Of a stretch of 64,000 bases of DNA, positions 45,465 to 57,084 are shown piece by piece. The stretch comes from Prosopocoilus inquinatus. Lineage: Eukaryota > Arthropoda > Insecta > Coleoptera > Lucanidae. The translations under genes and the position numbers were made by a program. Below the pieces are notes generated by a model. It was not told the origin of the DNA, searched no databases, and saw nothing but the letters and a program-made list of their open reading frames with translations. Positions within the stretch are counted from its first letter, which is position 1, and every line of letters starts with the position of its first letter. The stretch is taken from positions 46,717,001 to 46,781,000 of the forward strand of contig CM069876.1 in the NCBI GenBank assembly GCA_036172665.1, read 5' to 3'.

Positions 45465-45605
45465 TCATAAGCGAAAACACCGGCGAGAAGCTTTTCAGTT
45501 ATAAGGAGTTAGACACATATTTGCATTTCTTCTCTGTATCCACAGAAATCTGTGATAGAAATATGAATAATTTGTTAGCTAAAATACGTATGTTCTTGCA
45601 GGCTC
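45465..45605 (+). pseudogene. 3' tail remnant of a finger exon
   Basis: aacaccggcgagaagctttt followed by cagttataag matches the stop region of exon 15 (accggcgagaagccgttcag, 55678) and the following ccacagaaat...gatagaaatatgaat matches its 3' flank. No complete finger remains. It ends where the tandem duplication begins. Confidence 0.6.
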
Positions 45606-45610
45606 CAGAT

Positions 45611-46700
45611 CAGAGCTCCGTAACGTTCCATAACTTTCTTGCTATTCTAGATATCGACTCATTTTTTTTTTGTATAATAGAAGCGCTTCCATTGCACATT
45701 CTAAAATTATTTTCGTCTGTATACAGGATGTCCAAGTATTATAAAAATATTAAAGTTACGTTTTTTTTTTTTTTTTTTCTTGAATTGAAATACCCCACAA
45801 AATCATAGCAAGCCTTGGAACATCCCTTCACGACTCGGCTTGATCTCGAAAGATTGGCCACAGCCTTGGCATTGACTGAAAAAAAAAATCGGTTACGTTA
45901 TTTTTAGTGGTTTAGACGTTACGATTTTTTGAATGGAACCTTGCATCCGGGAATTTTCAAGAAAAAAATGACTCACGTCATAAAGTATGATTGATACGTA
46001 AAGGTGACTTAAATAAGTTTAACGCGGAATTTAGTGTAGAATCCAAAAATGAAGTTAAAATGGGGTGTTTCAATTAAAAAAAAAAAAAGTAACTTTAATA
46101 TTTTTATACTAGTTGGACACCCTGTACACAAACGAAAATAATTTTTGAATGTGCAATTATACAAAAAAAAAGATTCTAGTCGATACCTGGAATAACAAGA
46201 GAGTTGTAGAACTTTTACGGAACCCTGGGACACCCTGTATATTATATAACCGGGCATATAACACTAGCGTAAATTCAAAATTTATTTTCTATTATTTATT
46301 TATCGTTGATGGTTTAAATATAGTGTTAATTTATAGTCGTACGTATGTCTACATGTGTTGTTGAAATTGGAAGTTCTGTTACGAATTTTTGAATGGAAAC
46401 GGAAAAAAATGACTCACATCAAAAGTATGATTGATATGTAAAAATGATTCTAATAAATTTAATGCAGAATTTAGTGTAGATTTCAAGCGTGAAGCCAAAA
46501 TGGGGTGTTTCAATTTAAAAAAAAGAAAAGAAAAGGTAACTTTGATATTTTTATAATATTTGGACACCTTGTGTACAAACGAAAATATTTTAAAAATGTG
46601 CAATAGAAGCGCTCCTTTTATCAAAAAAAAAAAAAAAAATTCGAGTCGATACCTAGAATAGCAAGAAAGTTTTATTGAGCCCTGGGACACCCTGTATAAC
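45611..46700. mobile_element. cluster of inverted ACAGGGTGTCC-ended elements
   Basis: Arms at 45611-45780 and 46075-46245 are inverted relatives; the right one ends ccctgggacaccctgtat. A third related arm ends at 46697 in the same ccctgggacaccctgtat. The intact left end acagggtgtcccagagctc is seen in the second unit at 55873. All are non-coding. Confidence 0.7.
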
Positions 46701-46820
46701 TGCTTGCTTATGTATTGTTTTTGTCCTCTTTAGAAAAGTTACTGTAGCTGTATGCTGTAATATAATAATAATAAATAATTATGCTTATTGTGTTTCTAAA
46801 GAAAGAACTCTTTGTTTCAG

Positions 46821-48201
46821 GTGCAAACGGACTTCAAAAAAAGCCAAAACTGTAAATAAAGAAAAATTCAAATGTCGAATTTGTGACTATCAACTTACAA
46901 GCCGGTCAAACTTGCGATATCATATTTTAGGACATACCGGCGAGAAGCCGTTCAGTTGCGATCTGTGCGATTATAAGTGCCGGCAGCTCGGAAATTTGAA
47001 ACAGCACAACTTAAGACACACTGACGAGAAGCCGTTCAGTTGTGATCGGTGCGATTTTAAATGCCGACAGCTCGAACAGTTGAAGTGTCACAAGCTGAAA
47101 CACGGCAACGAGAAGCCGTTCGGTTGTGACCTGTGCGATTATAAATGCCGAAGTTCCGGACATTTGAAAGAGCACAAGTTGAGACACACCAACGAGAAGC
47201 CGTTCGGTTGTGATCACTGCGATTATAAATGCCGCAGGTTCCGACATTTGAAAGTGCACAAGTTGAAACATACCAACGAGAAGCCGTTCGGTTGTGATCT
47301 TTGCGATTATAAATGCCGACGGCTCGGGGAATTGAAACGGCATAAGTTAACACACACCGCCGAGAAGTCCTTCAGTTGTGATGTGTGCGATTTTCAATGC
47401 CGATGGCCGGAAAGTTTGAAAGAGCACAAGCTAAAGCACAGCAACGAGAAACCGTTCGGTTGTGATCTCTGCGATTACAAATGCCGAAGGCTTCAAAGTT
47501 TGAAAAAGCACAAGTTGCAGCACACCAACGAGAAGCCGTTCAGTTGCGACCGTTGCGATTATAAATGCCGACAGCTCGGATACTTGAAACAGCATAAGTT
47601 AACTCATATTACCGAGAAGCCCTTCAGTTGTGATGTGTGCGATTTTAAGTGTCGATGGGTTGAAAGTTTGAAACAGCACAAGCTAAAGCACACCGATGAG
47701 AAGCCGTTCAGTTGTGATTTCTGCGACTTTAAATGCCAACATCCGAGAATGTTGAAAAGTCACAAGCTAATACACATCGATAAGAAGCCGCTCAGTTGTG
47801 ATATTTGCGGACTTAAATGCATCGACCTCGGAACCATGAGACAGCATAAGCTAACGCACACGAACGAGAAGCTCTTCACTTGTGATTTGTGCGATTATAA
47901 ATGTCTGTATCCGGGAAATTTGAAACGGCATAAAGTAACACATACCAACGCGAAGCCGTTCGGTTGTGATCTGTGCGATTATAAATTCCTGTATCCCGCA
48001 TTGTTGAGACGGCATAAGTTAACGCATACCAACGAGAAGCCGTTCAGTTGTGATCTGTGCGATTATAAATGCCGAAGTCCCGGACATTTGAAACGGCATA
48101 AGTTGAGACATACCAACGAGAAACCGTTCGGTTGTGATCTTTGCGATTATAAATGTCGGCAGAGTGGGAGTTTGAAAAATCACAAGCTAAAACACCTGTG
48201 A
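46821..48201 (+). CDS. zinc-finger exon 13: 16 C2H2 fingers
   Basis: The acceptor CTCTTTGTTTCAG ends at 46820. The cap is CKRTSKKAKTVNKEK and the first finger FKCRICDYQL, then 15 fingers of CDLCDYKCR type and the end NHKLKHL TGA. AATAAA follows at 48363. The 46675-46820 part of the open frame is intron and includes repeat sequence. Fingers 7 and 10 carry a Trp at the helix start (CRWPESL, CRWVESL). The last two fingers resemble the last two of exon 15. The exon has an identical translated copy at 57085. Confidence 0.92.
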
Positions 48202-50758
48202 GAAGCCGTTCAGTTATGATATTTGCACTTGGATTTGCATTTTTCCTGTGTATTCGTAGAAATTCAGACGTGACCTGAATCCGTCTCTGTCCGCAGTTTT
48301 TGTAGGCATTTTATTTTAGCAATTCTCAATTTGTGTGAACCGTTCTCTTGTTATGCTACTGAAATAAAATCAGATTCTGTTCTTTTTGTATTTTTTACCG
48401 AACGGTTTAACACCATCTATATTCTCTTTGGGATTTTTAGAAATGCATTAATTTTTTGTTTGTTATTTGTTCGACTTGCTCCGGCCATATTATTTAATTT
48501 CTGAACTAGGACCTTAAGCCACTGCCCCACTATGACCACTATAAAAGCCAGGGTTGGAAAAAAACGGTTCTTTTTAGCTGTGTGAAGTTGGCCCCCGACT
48601 TACTCCAAAAAAAAAAATTTTTTTTAGCTAAAACGACGCCAAATTGTTTGTAGAGTTATGTAGTGAAAGAATTTTCGTTTGTAGTAAAAAAATAAAAACA
48701 AAATTTTTGTTTTTTTTTTTGTTATAAAGTTGTTTGTTTTTGTTTAAAACATGTTTAAAATTGATCGAAAATTAAACATGTTTTAAACAAAGAAAAAAGA
48801 CAGCAGATTAAAACACGTTTAAATATTTCAATTACTTTTACAGCTTACATAAAAAGGTGTTATTATTATTACCCAGTGGCGTAGCAATAGGGGTTGCAGC
48901 AGGGGTTGCGAAGCAACCCGACGCTGAGGAATCATAGGCGCCGGCCCAGATATAAGAACTAAACTTTTTGTTAACAAGTAAATTATTATTGTATTTAATT
49001 CGCATAATTGTGGCCTGTTGAATGAATTATGATTTCTAACCGGCCTGCGCAGAGAAACAGTTGCAGCGCGTTCCACCTAAAATTTTGACAGCTCTTCCAT
49101 TTTTTAAGTGACAGATGACCCTTTGGGTTGAGCCAAAGCCAAAATTAAGAAGTCTCGCCATAGTTGGCGTAGAAAATAAAGTACTTCAATAAAAATATAT
49201 ACAGCAGAGCATGATTCACTTCGCTTGTCCGTTCGTCAGATTCGTTTAAGTTTGTGAATCGACATAAAAAAAATTCGAAAAAGAAGAATGAAGTATCTGT
49301 CACAAATGGAGTTTTTGAAAGTATATCGAAACATAACACTATTTTAATGTTTCTACATTTTTTTTTTTGATAAAGTAGCAGCGATATTCATTTGTTTTGT
49401 TTTATGTTTTGAGATGTATGTTTGATAAATTTTTTCTAATACATATAATCCTCAATCGTCGATCGCATTAATGCTCGGTTTACTTCATGCCGCACCTATT
49501 TCGTCGGATTTTATTGCATTTAAAAGCCATCGCCTTCGTCCCTGGAATAATCGAAGTCCGTAACTTCAAAAGGGTCTAAGTGCCAAAAAAATTTTAAAAA
49601 AACGATATTTTGACAGCAAAGGGGTCTGTTATGTACCTGTGGCTAAATAAAAAGTGTAATAAATGAATCACAGATGGCGATATCTGTATTTGCGTTTAAG
49701 ATTTAGTAAATCAGTTCTTTTTTAATGACGTGTTTAGACCCTTTTAAGGTTACGGTCTTCAATTAGATTCGTGAAACATCAAATGATCTCACGTTTTGTG
49801 TTTCAACTCAGACTCTTCTGTGCATTCGTTTTAAAATACTCCCACCATAAAATGGCGTAAAATTCTCGAAGCATCGGCACTTCTTCTGTGGTCTTAATTA
49901 AATAATGTCGCATTCCTAGATAGAATTGCCTCATCTTTTGAATCAAGCGCATTTCATCTGTTTCGTGAAAACCGTTTGAAATTTATTCCGCGCTGGTGGA
50001 TATAAGATAAAGTTTCCGTCACCGTCTATTTTTCTTTTTACTGGACTAGTCTATGTGAATTACAGTTTCTTGCGGTTTAATATTTCGACGGACGGATTAA
50101 ATTGGTTTAAACTTTATGTAAAGATAAACTCAAGATAAACTCACCGCCGCTTCTAAAAACCGTTTCTCGCAACTTTATCTGTAGATAAAGTATAGACGTA
50201 AACCGTTTATACCTTTCATAAATATTATATCTTCGGAAAAATTAAGTCATACATAAACTTATTGATTGTTTCAGAAACGGGGCTTAAATAGTATACGTAA
50301 CCTTTGAATTTTGAAATACTTCAATTAGCTTTATTTTGGTTTCCGTAAAAATATACAGGCTGTACATGTTAATTGTTCGTTTCTCAGATTCTTTTATACT
50401 GATCAGTCATCATCGAAGGAATGCAAACAAGTAGTATTCGAAGTGAATGCAATTCCTGGAAACGTATCAAAATTTTCATACGTGTGTTTTCTAATAAATT
50501 AACGAAAAATCTAGCTGCCTTCCGTTATTCATTTGTTTCTCGATATCTAGCTAAAGAAATAGACTTTAACAAGTTTTTGTTCTTGACGTATTTGCAGCTG
50601 GTAGTGCGAATCTTTTTAAATTAAAAACATAACGTTATTTTTTTGTTTTGCTATATTTTTGTAAACGTGCATTACGTTCTTTTAAGTCATTTACTACTAA
50701 AAACAGATAAATTATTCTTATCTGAACGTTAAATTTTAAGGTCAATCATAAAACTAAG
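48202..50758. other. long non-coding stretch between exon 13 and exon 14
   Basis: It holds AATAAA at 48363; a hairpin at 48739-48792 (gtttaaaacatgtttaa and its inverse about ttgatcgaaa); a cagtggcgtagcaatagg hAT-like motif at 48879; and an inverted-repeat element at about 49548-49766 (gtccgtaacttcaaaagggt and its inverse). Several small ORFs are conserved in unit 2 only because the DNA is. No gene is called. Confidence 0.5.
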
Positions 50759-50883
50759 GGCCGTTTTCATAATCAGACTCTAAATTTAAAGTTACTTTAA
50801 CCTAAAAAAAAATACATTTGTTTCCCTATTCTTAAAGTGACATTAAATTAAAGCTCCCTTAAAGTCTGATTATGAAAACGGCC
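50759..50883. mobile_element. palindromic element C, unit 1
   Basis: The ends ggccgttttcataatcagac and gtctgattatgaaaacggcc are perfect inverses of 20 bp. Inner arms include aaagttac and ttcttaaagtgac. It sits 58 bp upstream of the candidate first-exon ATG. Confidence 0.85.
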
Positions 50884-50940
50884 ATTCGTGTTGCAAAAAT
50901 AAAGTACTTATATCTTTTAGCTCTTAAAACTACTACAAAA

Positions 50941-50984
50941 ATGGATTTAAAACACCAGCAAGAAAAGCACGTTTCAAAGAGACG
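50941..50984 (+). CDS. candidate short first coding exon (14 codons plus 2 bases)
   Basis: The ATG lies in CAAAAATGG, close to the insect start context. It encodes MDLKHQQEKHVSKR, then CG, then a donor GTATGT at 50985. Two bases of a codon are left, so joining to the finger exons, whose first base is G or A in third position, keeps frame. With exon 14 at 52134 the junction codon would be CGG (Arg). The peptide is basic like the cap. No other exon in the array has so clear a partner. Without transcript data it remains a candidate. The retained frame would stop after YVFNSAF. Confidence 0.45.
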
Positions 50985-51086
50985 GTATGTTTTTAATTCG
51001 GCGTTTTAAACAGTTTGTTTTAAACCTTCCAACGCTTTATAATATTCCATACCCGCTCGATCCCAACGATTTACGAGAAGTCGCAG

Positions 51087-51203
51087 CAAGACCATCCGCA
51101 GCAGTCGCGGTAGAAGCAAGTCCCTCCGCAGCAGTCGCGGTAGAAACAAGTCCCTCCGCAGCAGTCGCGGTAGAAGCAAGTCCCTCCGCAGCAGCCCCGA
51201 GGA
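51087..51203. repeat. 30-bp minisatellite, about four copies
   Basis: The unit ccgcagcagtcgcggtagaa plus gcaagtccct is repeated with one change (aca for gca). It is GC-rich and open in several frames, giving low-complexity PSAAVAVEAS-like peptides. It lies in the putative intron between the candidate first exon and exon 14. Confidence 0.8.
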
Positions 51204-52133
51204 AACTTTTCTGCAATGACGAACAAAACGTCGGCAGCAGAGGAAATCCCGGTTCCAACCGGAAGCCAATTGAATCCGAGTACGACGGCCTCCGAGGCCC
51301 TTCAAATTAAATCACTTCGCTTGTTTTGGTGGCGTGCTTCATGCAGCATGCATTGCGCAGTCACGTGAATTAGAATCATTCATTTCATTTCTTTGTAGGT
51401 GTATAAGGCAACGCGCACCAAATTTGATACAACTGGATAGGGTGCATAAAATATTCCAAAAAAAAAAAAGAAAAAACGATGAACAGATAAAACAGCGACA
51501 TCCTACGATCGCTTTTTGACCTGATTTTGACAGAGGCTGCTCGAGGTTTTCATTGCAATCAAAAACGATTTGCAACAAATTTTTCAAAAAGAAAAAAACC
51601 TGTATAACATTGGAGCGACTTTAAAACATATTTGCTGTTGTTTAATCACCATTAGCATTAATTGTAACTGCAATCCACCAATTACACGTGTTGTTGAAAT
51701 TGATGGCCATGTTTAAATTATAACATACAGTATGGTGTGACCACAGTAAAGAATCAGGAGGTAGTAGCGCGGGCGTTCGAAACGTGCACGGGACGCAAGT
51801 GCGAGGAACGTTTTGATGTCATCTCATGCTTAAGGATTAAACCGTTCTCTTTCGCGCTTTGATGTTTGAATCCCTCTTTCAGCAATTGATTTCATGCTTT
51901 CATGCACCTATCGACAAACAGCCAAGTGTTCCTGTGGCGTTACCTAATATATCGCTCACCGTGAGCGTGACATTAATAATATTGCAAAAGAATATGTTAT
52001 TGTTGCTGTATAACTTCTTCCTTATTTATTGTTATTCTGTCATTTAAAAAATATTTCTGTAGCTGTACAATGTCATTTTACTACACGGTGATAATAATGA
52101 TCCCTCTTTAAAAAAAAAACCTCTTTGTTTCAG
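51204..52133. other. putative intron upstream of exon 14
   Basis: 51490-51590 is a repeat fragment (aaaacagcgacatcctac, gcaatcaaaaacgatttgca). 51727-51800 (tggtgtgaccacagtaaaga, gtagtagcgcgggcgtt) is shared with the upstream regions of exons 15 and 17, so it marks this subfamily and could be regulatory. The end is the acceptor AAACCTCTTTGTTTCAG. Confidence 0.5.
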
Positions 52134-53001
52134 GTGTGAACGAAGCTCAAAGGTCAAAACTGAACGTGAAGAAAAATTCATATGCCGGATATGTGGTTGT
52201 CAGCTTAAAAATCGCTCAAATCTGCGTTATCACATCTCAGTACATACCGGCGAAAAGCCGTTCGGTTGTGACCTGTGCGATTATAAATGCCGACATCCCG
52301 CACACATGAAGCTGCACAAGCTGAAACACGCCGACGAGAAGCCGTTCAGTTGTGATCAGTGCGACTACAAATGCCGACAGTTCGGACATCTGAAATATCA
52401 CAAGCTAAAACACACCGACCAGAAGCCGTTCGGTTGTGACCTTTGCGCTTGTAAATACCGACAGCTTGCGGACCTGAAACGGCATAAGCTAACGCACACC
52501 AAGGAGAAGCCATTCAGTTGCGATCTCTGCGAGTATAAATGCCGGCAGCCGGGAAGCTTGAAGCAGCATAAGTTAACGCATACCGACGCGAAGCCCTTCG
52601 GTTGTGACGTGTGCGATTATAAATGCCGTTGGCTTAAAAGTTTGAAACGGCACAAGTTAAAGCACACTGACGAGAAGCCGCTCAGATGTGATCTGTGCGA
52701 GTATAAATGCCGACGCCTCGAATGTTTGAAACTGCACAAGTTAAAGCACGCTAACGAGAAGCCGTTCGGTTGTGATCTCTGCAATTATAAATGTCGACAG
52801 CTCGGACATTTGAAACAGCATAGGCTAACGCATACCCACGAGAAACCCTTCAGCTGCGATTTGTGCGATTATAAATGCCGAGATCCCAGAACTTTGAAAT
52901 GTCACAAGCTAAAACACACCAGTGAGAAGCCGTTCTGTTGTGATTGTAAATGCGATTATAAATGCCGACATATTGGAAAATTGAAATATGAGAAATCATA
53001 A
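52134..53001 (+). CDS. zinc-finger exon 14: 9 fingers plus a damaged tenth
   Basis: The acceptor CCTCTTTGTTTCAG ends at 52133. The cap is CERSSKVKTEREEK and the first finger FICRICGCQL. Fingers 2-9 are intact; finger 4 is odd (CDLCACKYRQL). The tenth reads CDCKCDYKC with extra Cys and then LKYEKS and a stop. A shifted frame continues RNHKPKHRREAV, the family C-terminus, so a small indel removed its His pair. Fingers 2 and 7-9 are near those of exon 15. The copy at 62413 has the same defect, so it predates that duplication. Confidence 0.88.
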
Positions 53002-53052
53002 GCCAAAACACCGACGAGAAGCCGTCCTATATTTTGTTCGATTACATATAAA

Positions 53053-53818
53053 CAGGGATGAGAATTCAGGCCACTTAGTGTTGGATGCTTTTTACCACGA
53101 ATGTGTTATTTACATTTATATTGTTACGTTTCTAGGGTTTAAATTAATTTATTTAAACGAACAAAACACTCTGTAAAAACTTAACCGTAATTTAATAATG
53201 CTTACAATCTAATTTATTTGTAAGAATTTATTTACATTCTAAATCTAACTTCGACGATCGCTATTTAGAATTTGACTGAGTCCTGAGTCCACCCCGGCCG
53301 ATTTTATATTCTACGCTGCCTTCTCGTTTGTTCCATCGCTGGAAAAGTCTAGTTCGTTCGGTATAGGCCCCGGTGGCGTGGCAGCCAATGACGCGTAACG
53401 AACCGACTTCTTGACGCCTTCAGTTTGACGTAGCGAGCTGGGTGGCGCGCCACAATATTTTATATTTAGTCCTGCCACCTTTCCGCATCGAATTGTTTTA
53501 AGTGGGAGGGGAAGTAGGGGAATGCTGGCGTTCGTAGTGATTCGTACTTCGCGGAAATTGTGGGCGAGGCTGATACAGTCCGAGGATTAAATTTTCGTGC
53601 ACTCAGAAAAATAATGTGTTGGATCAGTTGCATTGTTTATATACATCCCAAAAGTGATGTTAATTTAACGTGTTTTCTGTTGACTCAAGTCATTATTTTT
53701 CTCAGTGTACACTCTCAACATCATTTTTGGAATGTATATAAACAATGCAACTGATCCAACACATTATTTTTCTGAGTGTACCGTACGCGGAACAAGTGGT
53801 CAGAATTCTTTTCCCTGG
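53053..53818. mobile_element. large family B element with nested hairpin
   Basis: The ends are cagggatgagaattcaggcc and cagaattcttttccctgg; the flanks are atataaa on both sides. Nested inside, about 53598-53780 is a hairpin (gaaaaataatgtgttggatc and its inverse). No transposase is seen in its 766 bp. A second copy starts near 63332 and runs off the window. Confidence 0.75.
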
Positions 53819-53825
53819 ATATAAA

Positions 53826-54475
53826 TGATGCGGCAAATGTATAACGCTGCAGCACACACGCTCTTTGCCGCCTCGTTCGAAATAAACTGAACAAAATATA
53901 CACAGTGTCCGCGGATTAGGTTCGCATTAGCAAAAACTGTTGCATTTCCGAGTTTCCCAAAAAAAAATGTTATTCTTTATAAAAGTCTTTGCTTGCTCTA
54001 AAATACCCAAAAACTTCTTAGAACGTGAAGTGGTAAATTTCGGTTGATAGCCGAAAACATATTTTAAAAATTCTTTCTTTTGACATATTTTGCAAAATAT
54101 TTATAATTTTTCTTATTAAAAATCGCGCCAGCTGATGTTATGGTCAGGAATTAAATTATTTGTTCTCGCAATATCAGAAACGGAAGAATTCCATAAAAGA
54201 AAAAATATTAGGGGATTCACTCTTTGATTGCGTCATTAATAATATTAATTAATTAATTAAGCAAAAGATTCTCACGAGTGGAATGTACGTATACAGTGTG
54301 GTGTGATCACAGTAAAGAATGAATAGGTAGTAGCGCGGGCGTTTGGAACGTGCACGCAACTGCCAGAAATATTTTATCTTATGTTAACTTACGCATATTG
54401 TGCCATAAATATAATAATAAATAATAATAATAAAAATAATAATCCCGTTTATAAAGAAAGAACTCTTTGTTTCAG
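53826..54475. other. upstream region of exon 15
   Basis: 54294-54358 shares gtggtgtgatcacagtaaag and gtagtagcgcgggcgttt with the exon 14 and 17 upstream regions. No first exon is recognised. It ends in AAAGAAAGAACTCTTTGTTTCAG-type sequence. Confidence 0.5.
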
Positions 54476-55703
54476 GTATGAATGGATTACCGAAGCCGAA
54501 ACTGTAAACAATGAAAAATTCAAATGCCGAATATGCGATCATCAGCTTAAAAATCGCACGAACTTGCGATATCACATTTTGGTACACACCGGCGAGAAGC
54601 CGTACAGTTGCGATTTGTGCGATTATAAATGCCGACATTCCGCGCATATGAAGTTGCACAAGCTGAAACACACCGACGAGAAGCCGTTGTGTTGTACTCT
54701 TTGCGATTACAAATGCCGCCAGCTCAGAAGCTTGAAACTTCACATGTTAACGCACACCAACGAGAAGCCGTTCGGTTGTGATCTTTGCGATTATAAATAC
54801 CGAGATCTCGCAAGTTTGAAACATCACAAGCTGAAACACACCGACGAGAAGCCGTTCAGTTGCGACCTCTGCGATAATAAATACCGGCATCTCGGAAGTC
54901 TGAAGCAGCACAAGCTAACGCATGTCAACGAGAAGCCCTTCAGTTGCGACGTGTGCGATTATAAATTCCGATGGAATGAAAGCTTGAAACGGCATAAGTT
55001 AACGCACAGCGACGAGAAGCCGCTCAAATGTGATCTGTGCGAGTATAAATGCCGACGCCTCGAATGTTTGAAACTGCACAAGTTAAAGCACGCTAATGAG
55101 AAGCCGTTCAGTTGCGATCTCTGCGATTATAAATGTCGACAGCTCGGACATTTGAAACAGCATAAGCTAACACATACCAATGAGAAACCCTTCAGCTGCG
55201 ATGTGTGCGATTATAGATGTCGAGATCCCAGAACTTTGAAATGTCACAAGCTAAAACACACCGATGAGAAGCCCTTCGGTTGCGACGTGTGCGATTATAA
55301 ATGCCGAAACCCCAGAAGTTTGAAATGTCACAAGCTGAAACACACCGACGAGAAGCCGGTCACTTGTGAAATTTGCGGTTATGTTTGCCTGGAGCTCGGA
55401 ATTTTGAAACAGCACAAGCTAACGCATACGAACGAGAAGCTGTTCACTTGTGGTTTCTGCGATTATAAATGCCGACAGCTCGGGAATTTGCAATATCATG
55501 AGCTAACGCATACCGACGAGAAGCCGTACAGTTGTGATCTTTGCGATTATAAATGCCGAAGTCCCGGACATTTGAAACGGCATAAGTTAAGGCACACCGA
55601 CGAGAAGCCGTTCAGTTGCGATCTTTGCGACTATAAATGTCGACAGAGTGGCAACCTGAAAAATCACAAGCTAAAGCACCGGCGAGAAGCCGTTCAGTTA
55701 TAA
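54476..55703 (+). CDS. zinc-finger exon 15: 14 C2H2 fingers
   Basis: The acceptor CTCTTTGTTTCAG ends at 54475. The cap is YEWITEAETVNNEK, more acidic than others, and the first finger FKCRICDHQL. Thirteen fingers follow and the protein ends KNHKLKHRREAVQL and TAA. Fingers 7-9 match exon 14 and even better the copy at 62413. Finger 11 (CEICGYVCLEL) is divergent. Two fingers have Tyr instead of the extra Cys (CDYKYRDL, CDNKYRHL). The open frame before 54476 is intron. By position it should have a tandem partner beyond the window end. Confidence 0.9.
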
Positions 55704-57084
55704 TATATTTTTCATGTGTATCCATAGTAATCGGGATAAATATATAATGACAGCTAAAAATATTTTTACGAGCCCTAGTAGTGACCTGCATCCGTCTCTG
55801 TCCATGCACAAAGATACAAATGGAAGACTTTTTGAACGCCAGGGAAACAACCTTGAAAAAACCGGGCATATACAGGGTGTCCCAGAGCTCCGTAACGTTC
55901 CATAACTTTCTTGCTATTCTAGATATCGACTCATTTTTTTTTTGTATAATAGAAGCGCTTCCATTGCACATTCTAAAATTATTTTCGTCTGTATACAGGA
56001 TATCCAAGTATTATAAAAATATTAAAGTTACGTTTTTTTTTTTTTTCTTGAATTGAAATACCCCACAAAATCATAGCAAGCCTTGGAACATCCCTTCACG
56101 ACTCGGCTTGATCTCGAAAGATTGGCCACAGCCTTGGCATTGACTGAAAAGAAAAATCGGTTACGTTATTTTTAGTGGTTTAGACGTTACGATTTTTTGA
56201 ATGGAACCTTGCATCCGGGAATTTTCAAGAAAAAAATGACTCACGTCATAAAGTATGATTGATACGTAAAGGTGACTCAAATAAGTTTAACGCGGAATTT
56301 AGTGTAGAATCCAAAAATGAAGTTAAAATGGGGTGTTTCAATTAAAAAAAAAAAAGTAACTTTAATATTTTTATACTAGTTGGACACCCTGTACACAAAC
56401 GAAAATAATTTTTGAATGTGCAATTATACAAAAAAAAGATTCTAGTCGATACCTGGAATAACAAGAGAGTTGTAGAACTTTTACGGAACCCTGGGACACC
56501 CTGTATATTATATAACCGGGCATATAACACTAGCGTAAATTCAAAATTTATTTTCTATTATTTATTTATCGTTGATGGTTTAAATATAGTGTTAATTTAT
56601 AGTCGTACGTATGTCTACATGTGTTGAAATTGGAAGTTCTGTTACGAATTTTTGAATGGAAACGGAAAAAAATGACTCACATCAAAAGTATAATTGATAT
56701 GTAAAAATGATTCTAATAAATTTAATGCAGAATTTAGTGTAGATTTCAAGCGTGAAGCCAAAATGGGGTGTTTCAATTTAAAAAAAAGAAAAGAAAAGGT
56801 AACTTTGATATTTTTATAATATTTGGACACCTTGTGTACAAACGAAAATATTTTAAAAATGTGCAATAGAAGCGCTCCTTTTATCAAAAAAAAAAAAAAA
56901 AAATTCGAGTCGATACCTAGAATAGCAAGAAAGTTTTATTGAGCCCTGGGACACCCTGTATAACTGCTTGCTTATGTATTGTTTTTGTCCTCTTTAGAAA
57001 AGTTACTGTAGCTGTATGCTGTAATATAATAATAATAAATAATTATGCTTATTGTGTTTCTAAAGAAAGAACTCTTTGTTTCAG
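55704..57084. other. 3' flank of exon 15 and start of duplication unit 2
   Basis: The first 180 bp are the 3' flank of exon 15, whose homologue survives at 45480-45600. From 55883 the sequence repeats 45611-46820, including the ACAGGGTGTCC-ended elements. There is no gene. Confidence 0.65.

Larger units (their letters stand above)
45611..55882. repeat. 10.27-kb tandem duplication, unit 1
   Basis: From cagagctccgtaacgttcc at 45611 the sequence is repeated from 55883, with an offset of 10,272 bp that shrinks to 10,264 across poly-A/T runs. Unit 1 contains exons 13, 14 and 15. If the copies are head to tail, unit 2 starts immediately after unit 1 ends. Confidence 0.85.

Noticed and set aside
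51006..51310. Alanine/serine/proline and leucine/arginine-rich ORFs on both strands
   Set aside because: Produced by a 30-bp GC-rich minisatellite within a putative intron; preserved in unit 2 only because that duplication is recent.
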